Source: Fragilariopsis cylindrus CCMP1102
Lineage: Eukaryota > Bacillariophyta > Bacillariophyceae > Bacillariales > Bacillariaceae
Assembly (NCBI GenBank): GCA_900095095.1
Contig: FMBT01000334.1
Span: forward strand, 124,001-188,000
Direction of reading: 5' to 3'
Length of the DNA: 64,000 nucleotides
The notes below the pieces were generated by a model, which was not told where the DNA came from, made no database searches, and saw nothing but the letters and a program-made list of their open reading frames with translations. This document shows, piece after piece, positions 25,054-37,058 of the stretch (position 1 is the first letter of the stretch; the number at the start of each line of letters is the position of its first letter). Made by a program: the position numbers and the translations under genes.

Positions 25054-26143
25054 ATGACATCAACAACAACACCAATCGAAGGGGAGGGTATACCTGTTAT
25101 TGGGCTATCCAGCAACAACGAAGATTATTGCGATGGCGACGAAACTTCTTCTTCTGCTGCAGAACAATCTGCTGCAGAACAAGAGTCATCATCATCATCA
25201 TCTGATCCATCGATATTGACACAATCTGAAATTAGATGGGCAAAAGAAATTAAAGCATCTATTAGGAAAGAAGATGATACTCTTGCAAAGACAATCACAG
25301 ATTTAGAATATGGACAACTTGCTATAATTACCAAAGGAAAATTAGATCGTGCCATTAAAATGGTACATCGATTATCAATATTTAAACAGGAGCATGATCT
25401 TGATACGGATGGTGCTAATATTGCACCGGATGATATTACTAGTTTAATTGAGAAGGCAATTGAATCCATTACAAATCTTGAAAAGAAATCACCTGGTTTT
25501 TTATGAGTTTTGGAAGAGAAGATGAGAAGACGATGACAAAGATGAAAAAAAGTCCAAAAACAAAACATCGGTGATTGCATTCAATCTTACTGCATTCAAT
25601 CCACGTAAATATCATATCAAGAAATCTTCTTCTTCTGATACAGATAATGCTGATGCAAATGCTGATGCAGATTCTTCTGGTACAGATACAGATGATGCTA
25701 CTACAGCAAAAGAATGGAAGATATTATATACCGGATTGTACTATTTATTTGAGGCAGCATCCTCGACGATTGCAACTATTCGTTCGGGTACAGATTTTAT
25801 TTGTAATTGTGATTTAATTGGATATAATAATTATTCAAATGATATTACAAAGTATGGAGCATCATTGTATCAAGATTCCTATCCCATCCGTGTGAATGGT
25901 CTTAATTGTGTCAATACACCATTGATCTTTCGTGCAATATATGCAATTGTGAAACCATTTGTGAGTGCCCATACAACTAAAGTTCTCAATATGAGTAGTA
26001 CCGTGCCACAAATTCAAGATACGTACAGTCCACAAATTTTACCTAAATCATTGGATGGTAAACTAGGTAGTTGGGAAATGAAAAATAAATTAACAGCAGC
26101 ATTGAAGTTACGGTATGAAACTAAGGCTACATTCACATTGTAG
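25054..26143 (+). CDS. CRAL-TRIO (Sec14-like) lipid-binding protein
   Basis: Sec14-type proteins carry phospholipids or other hydrophobic ligands in a pocket. After an acidic Ser-rich N-terminus there is a helical CRAL-TRIO-N-like part (EIRWAKEIKASIRKEDD to KMVHRLSIFKQEHDL). The lipid-binding domain follows: VIAFNLTAFNPRKYHI, LYYLFEAAS, ICNCDLIGYNNYS, SLYQDSYPIRVNGLNCVNTP, LIFRAIYAIVKPFVS and the C-terminal LDGKLGSWEMKNKL. Two one-base losses break the frame, at the T-run near 25500 and at 25570. Between them the frame reads MSFGREDEKTMTKMKKSPKT. The start at 25054 is the first ATG of the frame. Ligand and location are not evident. Confidence 0.85.
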
Positions 26144-26359
26144 GTAGTCAGTAAAAATAGTATACAAAATAAATGAAGTCCATCATCACATGCATACAAA
26201 CATAAGAGTAAATCCAGAACACGAATAAATACACATTTACTACTTTTTTTTGTCTAAACACACCAACTATCATAATTTTCAATAAAGATATAAACATATA
26301 TAAATTTATTTATTTGCTACCATCAACTTCATCGTCATCATCGACGGTCCATTCTTTCT

Positions 26360-27965
26360 TTAGACTTTCACTTGTGGTGGTGAATCATCATTATCGCTGT
26401 TGTCACTACTACGAACGGCGACACCAATTTCGTTACAGCGGACCATCGGTAACGTCAATGGTGAATTGTATTGAAAGACAACATGTGGAACAATTGCACC
26501 ATGTGCCACATCTAATTCAATACCGTCCATTTCCAATGCTTGTAATAGCGTATCCTTTTGTCGTGCAACTTCACCGTCTGTCACAAATCCTCTAAAGGTA
26601 CGTACCGCCAATAACGCGGATGGAATTGGAACAATTTCAACTGTGCTGGCAACAGTAGTAGTAGTAGTATCAATGTTGTCGTCGGGTTCCTGTGGTTGTG
26701 GAATACGTCCATCCTCAATTGTTTTGGGACTGATATAGAATCGCATATCACCCGAGGATGTTTGTGTCACAGGCATTGTCATACCAAGATTTTTATTTTC
26801 ATCATTTGCACCAAAAATATAGGACGCTAAAGTATTAAAGCCACTTCCTGCTGCCATACCATCATCGATGACGTTCACATTCACGTTGATGTCATCATCG
26901 GTATTGGATGCTGATGATGTTCTTGTAGATGCTACGGTGTAGGCGTCGTATTGACGAATTTCATACAAGTCTAAACTTTGTACAATCGTGTAGGATGGTT
27001 CTTCTAATCCTTCCGGTTTTTCTAAAAAGACATTCCGTGCTTCTTGTAACACTTCATCACGTTGTTTTTCTAACATCCCGCGTTGTTTTTCTAAACGAGC
27101 TGGGATTTTATTGATCGGATCCGTCAAATCATCTTGTAAGTCTTCCAGATTCTTTTGCATTTGTTTGGTCACGGCGGAAAAGAGACGATTCCCGATCGAT
27201 TCTATATCCGGTGGACCTGGAGGCACTCTTCTCGACGAGACCTCCGCTGCGCTGGATGTAATTTGTGGAAGAATATCATTTGCCAATTGACGTACCACTG
27301 CCCTAGTTCCCTCTTGTAATTTCTTTTGCGTTGGAGTCAAAAGTGGATCAAGCTGGATTTTAGATTTGATTTGATTTTTGATTCGTATGAAATAAAAAAG
27401 ATAAAGTAAGAAGGACTGAATTAAAGATCATATCTTGTGTGTCAATAACCCAAAGAACGCAAACAAAAGTTAAAAAAACGCAAATGAAAAATTACACAAT
27501 GGAACTGCACTGCAACGCACCTTTCTATTCGTAAGCGCATCCAATACAGAATCTCTAATTTTCTCATTTGAATTTAATAATTCTGATAATAGTATTTGCC
27601 GTTCGGCAAGATTTGTGGTAGGAAGTAATAACTCCTCCAGTTTAGTCTGCCATGACTTTTCGTCCACATCATCATCATTTTTATTAATATCAATAAATAC
27701 ATTTTTATCTTTGGTAATAGTAGTGACGGTACTACTAGAGGACGTTTTCTTACTATCAGCAGCATCATCTGACAACTCCAGAGAATCCGCAAAAGAAGAA
27801 AAGTTAGTATCCTCTACAGGCCGAAGCAGCCAACGTAGATACTACCCGTGATACTGGTCGTTGTCGAAACGTTGTGATCGTCTTTTGAAATACGTAGGAA
27901 TTGGAGCATCCTGATTGTAAAACCGCCACAAACAGTGCGATGTAGAAATTCGTATTGTTCAGCAT
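26360..27965 (-). CDS. SOUL family haem-binding protein, plastid-targeted, 1 intron
   Basis: The C-terminal half is a SOUL/HEBP domain: EEPSYTIVQSLDLYEIRQYD, FNTLASYIFGANDENKNLGM, TMPVTQTS, DMRFYISP and VRTFRGFVTDGEVARQKDTL. SOUL proteins bind tetrapyrroles, and plant relatives sit in plastoglobules. The ATG at 27965 opens a signal peptide (NFYIALFVAVLQSGCSNSYV) followed by a basic, Ser/Thr-rich segment (TTFRQRPVSRVVSTLAASA). Together these form a two-part leader as used for complex plastids. The frame is disturbed once near 27820 (one extra or two missing bases). Intron 27353-27520 has a GTGCGT donor. The region between leader and SOUL domain is helical (LERQRGML-type heptads near 27070). 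Confidence 0.87.
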
Positions 27966-28581
27966 CGTTAATTTTCTCTATTTTCTTTATTTTTCTGTGA
28001 TATACTTTCGATATGTGTCTTCGATGATAGTGGATTTATTTGTGATCCACTTGGCAGATTTCTTCTGTGAAGAATGCCAATACGACAAATAATTAGAATA
28101 CTAGTAGTACTACGTACTAGAAGTAAGTAACTTACCGTACATGTATTCGAAGAATCTAAAATCTAAAGCAGATATCAAATCAAACAAAGCAAAAAAGAAA
28201 GAATGATGGATGTCTGCTTGTTGAAGCTTCTTTGCTTCCTTTCTTCGCGCAAATAATCTACTGTTAAGATCGGGACTGGATTTGATCACGGATTGTGGTG
28301 TTCACGCGCGCACCAGCAGCGTAGCAGCTGTATTAAAATTATTACCCCTGGCGACGCTGAGTTTTAGAATCCCAGTCGTGTATACTTATTCTTATGAAAT
28401 GTAAATAGTGGTATTGTGTACAGTATCATTGAAGATCATCGATTTTATTGTTTGCATTTGTTACATTACGACGACAGAGAACTTGCGAGGACACCCGATA
28501 TTCAGCTAATACCATACAACTTTGACAGGACACGCATAATAGACAGATTTACTCTCAACAAAAAGAAAACGAGGAACGAAT
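27966..28581. other. Intergenic, shared promoter of SOUL and MYND genes
   Basis: The genes on each side diverge from this 616-bp region. It is AT-rich with no element that I can defend; short ORFs look random. Confidence 0.45.
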
Positions 28582-29493
28582 ATGGGACGAAAACAAAAAT
28601 TGCGACAAGAAAAACGTAATATTAAAAACAAGGCAGCGGCGGCGGAAGTTACGGCAGCGGCGGCGGAAGTTACGGCAGCAGCAGCAGCAAATGCGGCAGA
28701 AGAAAAGGCGCTAGCACTAGAGGATCAGTTACCGAAATCGGACATGTATGTTCAAGCATTGTACATGGCGGATACTGATAACATTACTAGAAGAGAACAA
28801 TTTGAGTTATTCAAACGAGGCGCCACAGAAGATGCGTGCATACATAGCATGTTCCGTATGGGGAAAATGCTAATGCATGCACATATGGCTCTTCCTTGGT
28901 TCTTGGAAGGAGCAATTCGTGGAAGTTTTCAATGTACAATGAAATTGTTGGGGCAGTTTTATTTCACTAAGACCTTCCAACCAAATCGAAAAGCAGATGC
29001 ATTGCAGGACTACTGGGGGGAAATCACCAAAAAATTCCATAGCGGTGATAGTTTGGTGGACACTATGAAAATCCTGAAATGTTCAGTGACACAAGAATGT
29101 ATCATTTGTTCGAAAACAGATACTAAAACATTAACACTCAAACAATGTGAAGGGTGTAGCGTGTATTGTTATTGTAGTGTAGGGTGTCAGACTATACATT
29201 GGAAGGAAAGCAAACACAGGAATGAATGTAAGCAAGTGCACATTTTGAATAAGTACCATAAGCCTTATGCTAAGGAAATCCGTGATGCAGTAATTCGTGG
29301 TGATAAAGAAATCCCTTCATTAGAAAAGTTACGATACAAATTGGGGTTGACACGACCTGAAGAAGAATATATTGAATTCTTTGAACTTACCCACAATGGT
29401 GAAAAAATTGATCCTAATGATTATCTTGTTGGAAGGGAAGATGGAACATTATGGGTGGGATCTACCCCCAGTAGTCCAATCGGAACACTTTAA
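28582..29493 (+). CDS. MYND zinc-finger protein
   Basis: A complete 303-residue protein. After a basic start (MGRKQKLRQEKRN) and an Ala/Glu-rich stretch with a short internal duplication (AAAEVTA twice), a helical region carries Sel1-like features (HSMFRMGKMLMHAHMALPW). The MYND finger follows at residues 173-216: C173-x2-C176, C189-x2-C192, C198, C202, H206, H212, C216. The C-terminal domain ends GREDGTLWVGSTPSSPIG. MYND fingers bind short proline-rich peptides. Diatoms carry many genes of this layout with unknown function. The frame is intact, and a 5' purine-rich leader precedes the ATG. Confidence 0.85.
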   Translation: MGRKQKLRQEKRNIKNKAAAAEVTAAAAEVTAAAAANAAEEKALALEDQLPKSDMYVQALYMADTDNITRREQFELFKRGATEDACIHSMFRMGKMLMHAHMALPWFLEGAIRGSFQCTMKLLGQFYFTKTFQPNRKADALQDYWGEITKKFHSGDSLVDTMKILKCSVTQECIICSKTDTKTLTLKQCEGCSVYCYCSVGCQTIHWKESKHRNECKQVHILNKYHKPYAKEIRDAVIRGDKEIPSLEKLRYKLGLTRPEEEYIEFFELTHNGEKIDPNDYLVGREDGTLWVGSTPSSPIGTL

Positions 29494-29805
29494 ATGAAAC
29501 AAAAGTACTGCGTTACGTGTAGTAGAAAATAGATAGTCTCAACACGTGCAGATTGGAATTATTAACAATATTTCCAATACGTACTAGTAGTGCTTCAGCA
29601 GTAAGCTTTATTCTGTAGATGAATTTTACCTGCGAAGCAGTCTTTTCAGGAAAGAGAAAGGATAATCAATCAGGTAAAGAAAGACAGTACTTTCTACTAT
29701 CTACTATATCTCTGTTTGTTTAGGACTACTATATTAAATAGATTGTAGATTGTGTGGAGGCAATTTTTTGGTAATTTATTTTTAAAGATCTAGCTATACC
29801 TCGTC

Positions 29806-31733
29806 TCATCTCATCCAATCCTGTGATAGTACACCATCAGGAGAAAGAGCACAAGATGGACGACGAATAGTACTTTCATCGTCATTCAAAGACGAAACTG
29901 GGATCCATGTTTGATCACACCGTCTTTTCATCCATGCTCTACACGACGTAGTATCAGTGTTGGTACTTGTACTAGTGACGATGCCGCCATTATTATTATT
30001 GACCGACGACGACAAAGAAGAACAAGAAGGCAAGGATAACGATTCGTCCATTTCTATTCTTTCTTTTGGACCAACAAATATATCTGCAACATAATGAAAC
30101 ACGGTAGGTGCAAAACTTTTGACACGTTCGACGTGATTGCACAGAATGAACCAATTATCTGGTTTATTTTCCTCTTTTGCCAATACGTCCAGTCGATGAC
30201 AAACCCAAATTGTCCATAGTTCCATTTCTTTCGCAGGGACATTACCATGTATATGTAACCATCCACCAGTTGGTACCTTTAACGCTTTAATTGCAAACCT
30301 CCATCCACCTTCACTACTCGGCAGTAGGCCAAGACTCACTCGATCGACCATATTGGTAAGATTATGTTTTTCAACTTGTTCTCGACAGTCACCTTCTAGG
30401 ATCTTCACTTTTTTTTCAATTTTATTATCTTTTATATTGTACCGTAATGCATTCACGGCATAGGTATTCCATTCACAGGCATACACAAATGCTGCCTTAC
30501 CATGTATAATAGCTGGTAATGTATAGTACCCAATTCCTGTATACATATCTAATATAATTTCATTTTCTTGTACCAACGTCTTCCCGAATCGTATTTTTTC
30601 AGATATATTCCCACGACTAAACATCACTTTTGTTAGATCAAAGGATTGCCTTATACCCTGTTCGGTTACTGTAATCCATGTTGTGGACGGTAACGACGAC
30701 GACGACGACGACGACGACGGTGGAGAATAATTCTTGTTATTATGATTATCAATAATATGATTATAGGAAGAAGAAGACCACATAACTCGATGACCAGTTT
30801 CACGAATTTTACTATTTGGATCCACACCACCTCTCCGTACAATTCGAGAACTATTATGGGCGAATGCTAACCGATACCAAAAGTCATCATAAACGATATC
30901 ACTACTATCCACCTCCTTCTCTTCAATATCAGTAGTATCTGCGATGATGTATTCCTTCTCGTCGTTTTTGGTGTTGTTGTTGATGTTGTCAGCATCATGA
31001 TCACCACCATCATCGCCATCGTCGTGTAATTCTTGTTTCTGCTGCTGCTGGATGTGTTTTCGTTGTTTTCTTTTACGAACTTCAAAAAGAATTGATAAGA
31101 ATTCATTCCCTTCAAAAGTTGTTGATGGAATAACCACTGTTCGATCATCACCAAATATTTCTAATGATGGATGTTTCTTCTTCTTCTTTTTCTTAGTACT
31201 ATCATTATTATTATTATTATCATTATCATTATTGTGACACCCACCTCCTGGACAAATAGTAGAATCTAATTTTAGAATTCGATCGAGAATATCTTGATCT
31301 ATTGTGAACGTTGTATTCGAATTTATCTCACTACTGTTGCTGTTGTTGCTGTTGTTATTCATACGTATTGTCGGCGACGACACTACTGGTAATATATCTA
31401 GAAGTACCAATTGAGATAGAGACAAACTATCAACATCTATTGCTTGACCGCCGGATGCTTCTTCTTTAGTTCTCCTATTCGTGTTAGCTTCATCATCAAC
31501 ATAGTGGACGTCTTCTTCGTTCGCTACGCCTACCGGTATTATTGTTATTTGTTGTTGTTGTGGACGTAGTAGCTGTTGCATACTACAATTCATTTTGGTA
31601 CTGTATGGACATGATTGATAGCCAATACCGACTAATATTGATGACGGCTCGTCTTCACAATCATCATCCTCCCCATCATCATTATCTCGAAATATTTCTT
31701 CAACTATTATTGTTATTGTTGTATCTGAATTAG

Positions 31734-31766
<33 letters not shown>

Positions 31767-32070
31767 CGTCATCATCTGACGATAACGTTTCTTTTATAGG
31801 AATAGCGATCAAGCAATTTATGAAGGAAACGTCATCATACCTCGTCGATTCTGATTCGGATGATTCCAATTGTGTTATTATTATATCAGCATCTATATCA
31901 GCTGGTACCATACGATACCTATCATCCAGTAATTTTGCTTTTTTTAAACGATTCTTTGCTATCTTGGCATGATGTTTTCGTACAAAGACAACTTGAACGC
32001 CGTCGTTTCTTCTGTTTCTTCCTGTGCTACTTGTCCGCTGCTGTTGCGTTTCCTTCATTGTTCCGACCAT
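29806..32070 (-). CDS. TYW2: TYW2-like tRNA wybutosine aminocarboxypropyl transferase (Trm5/TYW2 family)
   Basis: TYW2 moves the aminocarboxypropyl group of S-adenosylmethionine to the modified guanosine at position 37 of tRNA-Phe. The C-terminal catalytic part shows FSRGNISEKIRFG, the SAM site ILDMYTGIGYYTLP, YACEWNTYAVNALRYN, a DRVSLGLLPSSEGGW segment and GGWLHIHGNV. In TYW2 the last two replace the NPPY of Trm5. The N-terminal half is long, Asn/Asp-rich and poorly conserved, with a possible phosphate-binding VFVRKHHAK near the start. At about 754 residues it is much longer than yeast Trm12. The frame is intact. The start at 32070 is the first ATG (MVGTMKE); the open frame extends upstream without one. 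Confidence 0.87.
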
Positions 32071-32943
32071 CTGCCTATTATTAGTGTATCTCAATGATTA
32101 GAATCGGGTGCTGTATTACGCATTACGTATTCACGTCGATTCCTCCTTTTCTTCTGATTTGTGAGTAGCGATTATGTAAGTATGCGTCATGAAAACTGAT
32201 TTAAAAAAGAAAAATGAAAAAAAAATCTCGTATCCTCTGGCGGTTAGACGTGCGCCCCCGATTGTACATAAAATCCCCCAAACCATTCGTATTACTACTG
32301 TATTATTACAAGTACAATCTATATTAGGACCTATAAGCAATTATACACAATATTGTACAGTAGCTAAAGTAGATAGACTGAACATTTATGAACATTACAG
32401 CTCAATGCTATGGTACTGCAAGGCATTTTCAATAATTATCATTCATAGGTTATAATAATGAGCCAATCATCTGATCTTCTAGAATATCGGATCGACTGGA
32501 AGGTTGATACTACCGTACAGTGTGATATAATATTTAAAAGAAAGCGAGCAATACAGTAGGGCACTTTTTTAATCGAATAAGATTTAACTATTATACTATC
32601 TCTTACACACTAAGCTAGATTTGAATGAGATCAGTTTTTACATACTAGTTCCAATAAAGATGGCTCCTTTGATTTTCTTTTCAGTGGTTGGTTTTTAATT
32701 TTTCTTCTTGGGATACCAGATGGCCAAAAGATGAAATACACAATGAATAGAAGGTAACGGATAGCCTGGAATATAATCCTTTGCGTGAACACAATGGAAT
32801 GGAAAGTTTTGATTATTATCTTTCCTCACTAAATTCTTCTTCTCGAGGGCCAACATACAATAATTGATTGGTGGTGTTGTTCTTTGGTGCCACCGTATCT
32901 TCTATCTCTATCGCCCGAGACGAACAATTTTCGTACAATTCAT
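32071..32943. other. Intergenic, no gene seen
   Basis: Spacer that contains the TYW2 promoter and the 3' end of the next minus-strand gene. Short ORFs have no recognisable content. Confidence 0.55.
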
Positions 32944-34620
32944 CTACGACTTCTTGTTCCTTTTCTGGTCCTGGTCATCACTTTTCTGATCCACCAGACG
33001 ACGTCGCATAAACCCAAAAAGCAACGATGTCAAAAGAAAACGCGGTGTCTCTTCTTCATCAAAACTAGAAGAATCGAACGCAGATAGCTCTCTCAATCCT
33101 TTAACAACGTCCGAAGCTACCGTCGTAGGAGTTCTAGAGCTAGTACTCAACAACGATGCCGTCGCCGCATCATCCACATCTTGTTGCTCCAAGTTCTGAG
33201 TGCGTGAACCACCATTCTTACTTTCTGTCTTCGAGACAGATACTGTTTGCTTCTCAGCAATTCCTGAAAAACTTGAATATATTGACTTTACCTCCTCCGC
33301 TTCTAACTGCTTTTCTGCTAGACTCATCATTTTGCTCCAGTCTAATGTCTGGTCTTCGTCAACTGGAGCACTGTTCGTCCTTGGAAGAATCGATTCGGGA
33401 GTTTGACCCGGAGACTTATCAACCATAAAAACCTTATTGATTTCATCCGACATACTTTCCTCCGAACGTGACAACTTTTTAACTGCTACTACCTCTCCAG
33501 TAGAGTTGGTAGACGATTTCGTCGTATTCGCAGTTTGGGCTGTCGTCGTGTGCCTCGAACGCGAACTACTGCGACGCGATTTTGTAGTACTCGAGTTATT
33601 ACTTCTGTTGTGTTTACTACTTGCGGTTTTTATTTTAACAGCCTTCTCTGATTCTTCTTGAAATGCCTCCATGAAAAATTTCTTTCGCTCGGCTTTACTT
33701 CTAGTCACTGATGTACACAAGGCATCTTCCACTAACTCAAAAACAAAATCGATCATATCATTGCTGTTACCGCCATTCTTATCACACTTACTGGTACATT
33801 TATTGGAGTTAGATTCTCCTGAACACCGAGCCTTGTCTTTGACGGACATTGCGCCTGCTGTACAAGATGCAATCTGCGTGGATTCGAATCTTTTGACTTC
33901 CGAAATTGTCGGAAGAGTGGCACAGGAAGCAAATTTGTGTTCCACAGGTTCCGGCACGACTGTGTGGATATCCATTGTGAGCTCAGATATTTGACTGATC
34001 TCCTCCACAGAGCAGCTGTCATGGTGATGATTCTGGTTTTGATCACGATCACAATCTTCACCTTCACCACGTCCTGATCTGGACTGTTGTTTATGTTCGT
34101 CTCGTCGATCTTTTATACTTTCTGTATTTTCAATGATACAACGACTATTACCACTACTTCCAGTCCTTTGAGTTTTGAGTTTTTGTTCTGGCAAAGCAAC
34201 TACCTTGGCGTGTGTTTCGGGTGAACTGGTACCGAAGCTCATACTATTCATAGTCATCATCTTAATAGGAACAAGATGACTGAGATATGACACGAAAGAT
34301 TGATCAGATGTGTCATATAAATTGTCCATCATGGTGGATTGTCTAGAAAATTGTGTACTGTTGCATTTGTTGTGTTTTAGATTGCTCCACCCGACACGAC
34401 GGCGTGGGTTCGTGTGAATTGAGTGTGAATCATCAACTTTGATGCCATCTTGCTCTCTCTCCGGCGAAACTTCGCCGTCAAACTGAGACTCGTTATGAAC
34501 ACAGTAGCTCTCCTCCCATTCATCAGAGGGTTGCATACTACTCATATTTGGATCACTACATTCGTCGAAGAGCCTGTCTTCTGTGAACACACCAGATGTG
34601 GTGGATGCAAAAACCGACAT
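32944..34620 (-). CDS. Ser-rich disordered protein of unknown function
   Basis: A single 558-residue frame from the ATG at 34620 (MSVFASTTSGVF). It is rich in Ser, Asp, Glu and Lys, with RS-like basic patches (KSRRSSSRSRH). One predicted-ordered helix block lies in the middle (DMIDFVFELVEDALCTSV to AERKKFFMEAFQEE), and a second near the C-terminus (TPRFLLTSLLFGFMRRRLVD). Many Ser-Pro and Arg-x-x-Ser sites suggest a phosphoprotein. No family is recognised. The frame has no break, in contrast to several neighbours. Confidence 0.65.
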   Translation of the reverse strand: MSVFASTTSGVFTEDRLFDECSDPNMSSMQPSDEWEESYCVHNESQFDGEVSPEREQDGIKVDDSHSIHTNPRRRVGWSNLKHNKCNSTQFSRQSTMMDNLYDTSDQSFVSYLSHLVPIKMMTMNSMSFGTSSPETHAKVVALPEQKLKTQRTGSSGNSRCIIENTESIKDRRDEHKQQSRSGRGEGEDCDRDQNQNHHHDSCSVEEISQISELTMDIHTVVPEPVEHKFASCATLPTISEVKRFESTQIASCTAGAMSVKDKARCSGESNSNKCTSKCDKNGGNSNDMIDFVFELVEDALCTSVTRSKAERKKFFMEAFQEESEKAVKIKTASSKHNRSNNSSTTKSRRSSSRSRHTTTAQTANTTKSSTNSTGEVVAVKKLSRSEESMSDEINKVFMVDKSPGQTPESILPRTNSAPVDEDQTLDWSKMMSLAEKQLEAEEVKSIYSSFSGIAEKQTVSVSKTESKNGGSRTQNLEQQDVDDAATASLLSTSSRTPTTVASDVVKGLRELSAFDSSSFDEEETPRFLLTSLLFGFMRRRLVDQKSDDQDQKRNKKS

Positions 34621-35241
34621 TGTTTGCTTCTATATTTTATCGTATTCTCAACAATTAAAAAAGAACAATGGATTGTATCTAGAATTTTGCTAATAGAAAG
34701 TAAGTAGTTCCGAAGACAATTAGGCGGAAATGGTGTAAAGAAAGAATAAGTACACTGTACAGCAGCTTTGCTTCCGAACAGAGGATGATAAAAACTTGTG
34801 CATCTTGAATGCTTCGATGCTTTTCATTCGCATCGGCTTTCTTTCACTTCAACCGTTGCATACTGGACCTTTTGTAAATGATTATCAGATTTTGGAGAAA
34901 CGCGTTTAAAAATAGGCGTTAGAAAGTAGGAACGACTGAACTGCTCCTCGCCAATCTCCGTTAAGGTGTATGATCAAAAGGGGGACGATACTAGTGCCAT
35001 CTTTTCGACTAAATATAGGGATCTCATATTTACCCCCTTTCCCGATTTTCAAAACACAAAAAAAACCTGTCCTGATGTTATCTTCCAGCATACACTTTGT
35101 GCAGTAAGTTATCGTTACAATCATATAAGTTACTAATAATAAATATACAGTATTTCAAGAGGTCTTGTCGTTGGTGTGTTCTGGTTTCAGGTTACACACA
35201 GATAGCAGCTACTGCAATTTGATTCTATATCGACAATCACA
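34621..35241. promoter_or_regulatory. Shared 5' region between divergent genes
   Basis: A 621-bp region between two diverging starts. AT-rich; nothing specific is seen. Confidence 0.35.
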
Positions 35242-37058
35242 ATGGCTACTACTGAAGCTACTGCTGTTGTTGTAACGACGACGACGATGAATGGTACATC
35301 ATCATCATCTGCATCGGCGGTGGAAATAGTAGCCGCAGCAGCAGCAAAGACAAAGACAAAAAAGGGAAAAAGAAGAAAATGTAAATTCGGTACCCAGTGT
35401 AATAGAAATAATTGCAAACTTATGCATCCACCACCAAAAATTATTACAATAGTGGTAGTGGGAGTGGTGATAATGATAATGATAATGATAATGGGGGTTG
35501 TAGTAATAGCCAAACGAACTCCTCAAACCACAGGAGCAGCAGCAGATACGAACACAAAAAAACCGCAATACCGACAATACTTTGGTGATCAAAATTTCAA
35601 TGATAAGAACGTGAAGGAAGAGGACATTCGTAGTATGTTTGCGCCGTATGCGGATCAGACGAAGTCGAAAGTTGTGTATGTGAATGTCAATCACCATCGT
35701 GGTTTAGCCTTCATCGCTTATGATTGTGACACTCCGATCCATGCCGTTCTGAAAAACATTCGGAAATACCCTTTCATGGAATGGAAATATCTTAAGGTCG
35801 ATCAAAAAACGTTAAGCAACGGGCGAGACGGAATAAGCGTAGTAAAGTAGAACTTAGCAGCAGCAAAGACAACAACAACCACATCAACAATAATGCTACT
35901 AAACATAACAACAACAACTATTACTACTACCACAAATAATACTCGAAATAATAAAAGTGGTAGTAGTGCAGTGCAGTAGTAGTAGTAGTAGAGCTCAGGA
36001 AGCACAGGCAGCTTTGGAACTGGCAAGATTGAAACTTCGCGTTGCAAAAGAACGAGCGTCATTACGACGAAAGAAGACAGATCATGCTGATAATAATAAT
36101 GATGTTGCTATGACTAATAGCAATCGTCACACTAAAAAACGGCGGCTACAGCATCAGTATCAGTATCAGCATGCTGCACGCGCATCATCATCATCGCCGT
36201 TGCCATTACTACTGCTACCACCCGTTTCAGCTCTATCATCATCGTCTTCTCTAATTATAGCAAACATATCTCAGACTGGCTGTGAAGATATTGTGTATCA
36301 TGATATGATAGAAAGAGATTTTAGTCGTGCACAATTGCAATTAGTAGAAGCTTTAGGTGGGAAAGAGTGTATCGATGCCTTGCATTCTACTAGTACAAGT
36401 AGTATAGCAATACAAATTCTGATCCAGATGAAAAAAATGATGATGATGGCTCTTCTTTGATCGTTTCTTCAACACGACGACGGCAACAACGACCACCACC
36501 ACTACTTCACTTGCACATCGCAAATTCAACTACAAAAAGAGTTAATGGCTCTCAAAGAAAAGTTAGAAAAAATCAACAAAAAGTAGCCGCGGCGGCGAGC
36601 AGTAACATAACAACAATAACGATAATAAGATAATGATATTTAGTAACCAGCAACAGCAGATACAGGTACCAATACCATACCAATACCAATAATATTAACA
36701 AAACAAGAATTAGAACGACGTAAAGTAGAAGCAAAAAATGATATGGATATATCTATTGGAAACATTTTGTATCAAAGCAGGAACATATGCTACAGAATGT
36801 AACGAAACAGGTGTGGAGAATGAATCATCATTAGAGCAATGTTTAAAAGAACGTCATTCCACTAATATACAATTAAATGCAATACAAAGCAATATTAACA
36901 CGTATGGTGCGAAACAAGATGTTATTGAAGATGGTATAATAAAAACAACAATGCAATTATTGAATATACGACAACAGTTATATGATGCTACTACTACACG
37001 TACATCACATAGCACCACTGCCATAAGGAAAGATAATGATAAAGAATCAAGAAAATAA
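35242..37058 (+). CDS. CCCH zinc-finger and RRM-like RNA-binding protein with coiled-coil tail (frame-broken)
   Basis: The N-terminus is Thr/Ala/Ser-rich, then a CCCH finger (CKFGTQCNRNNCKLMH). After a low-complexity linker an RRM-like fold appears (EEDIRSMFAPYAD, SKVVYVNVNHHRGLAFIAYD). The first frame stops at 35850. In another frame coding goes on (RARRNKRSKVEL, poly-Asn), then a basic coiled coil (ALELARLKLRVAKERASLRRKK), a patch TGCEDIVYHDMIERDFSRAQ, LQKELMALKEKLEKINKK and a final helical part (LEQCLKERHSTNIQLNAIQS) ending at 37058. I read this as one gene with at least five small indels, but 35242-35850 could be a complete gene by itself. The order CCCH-RRM-coiled coil recalls RBM26/27; that is a weak analogy. 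Confidence 0.5.
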
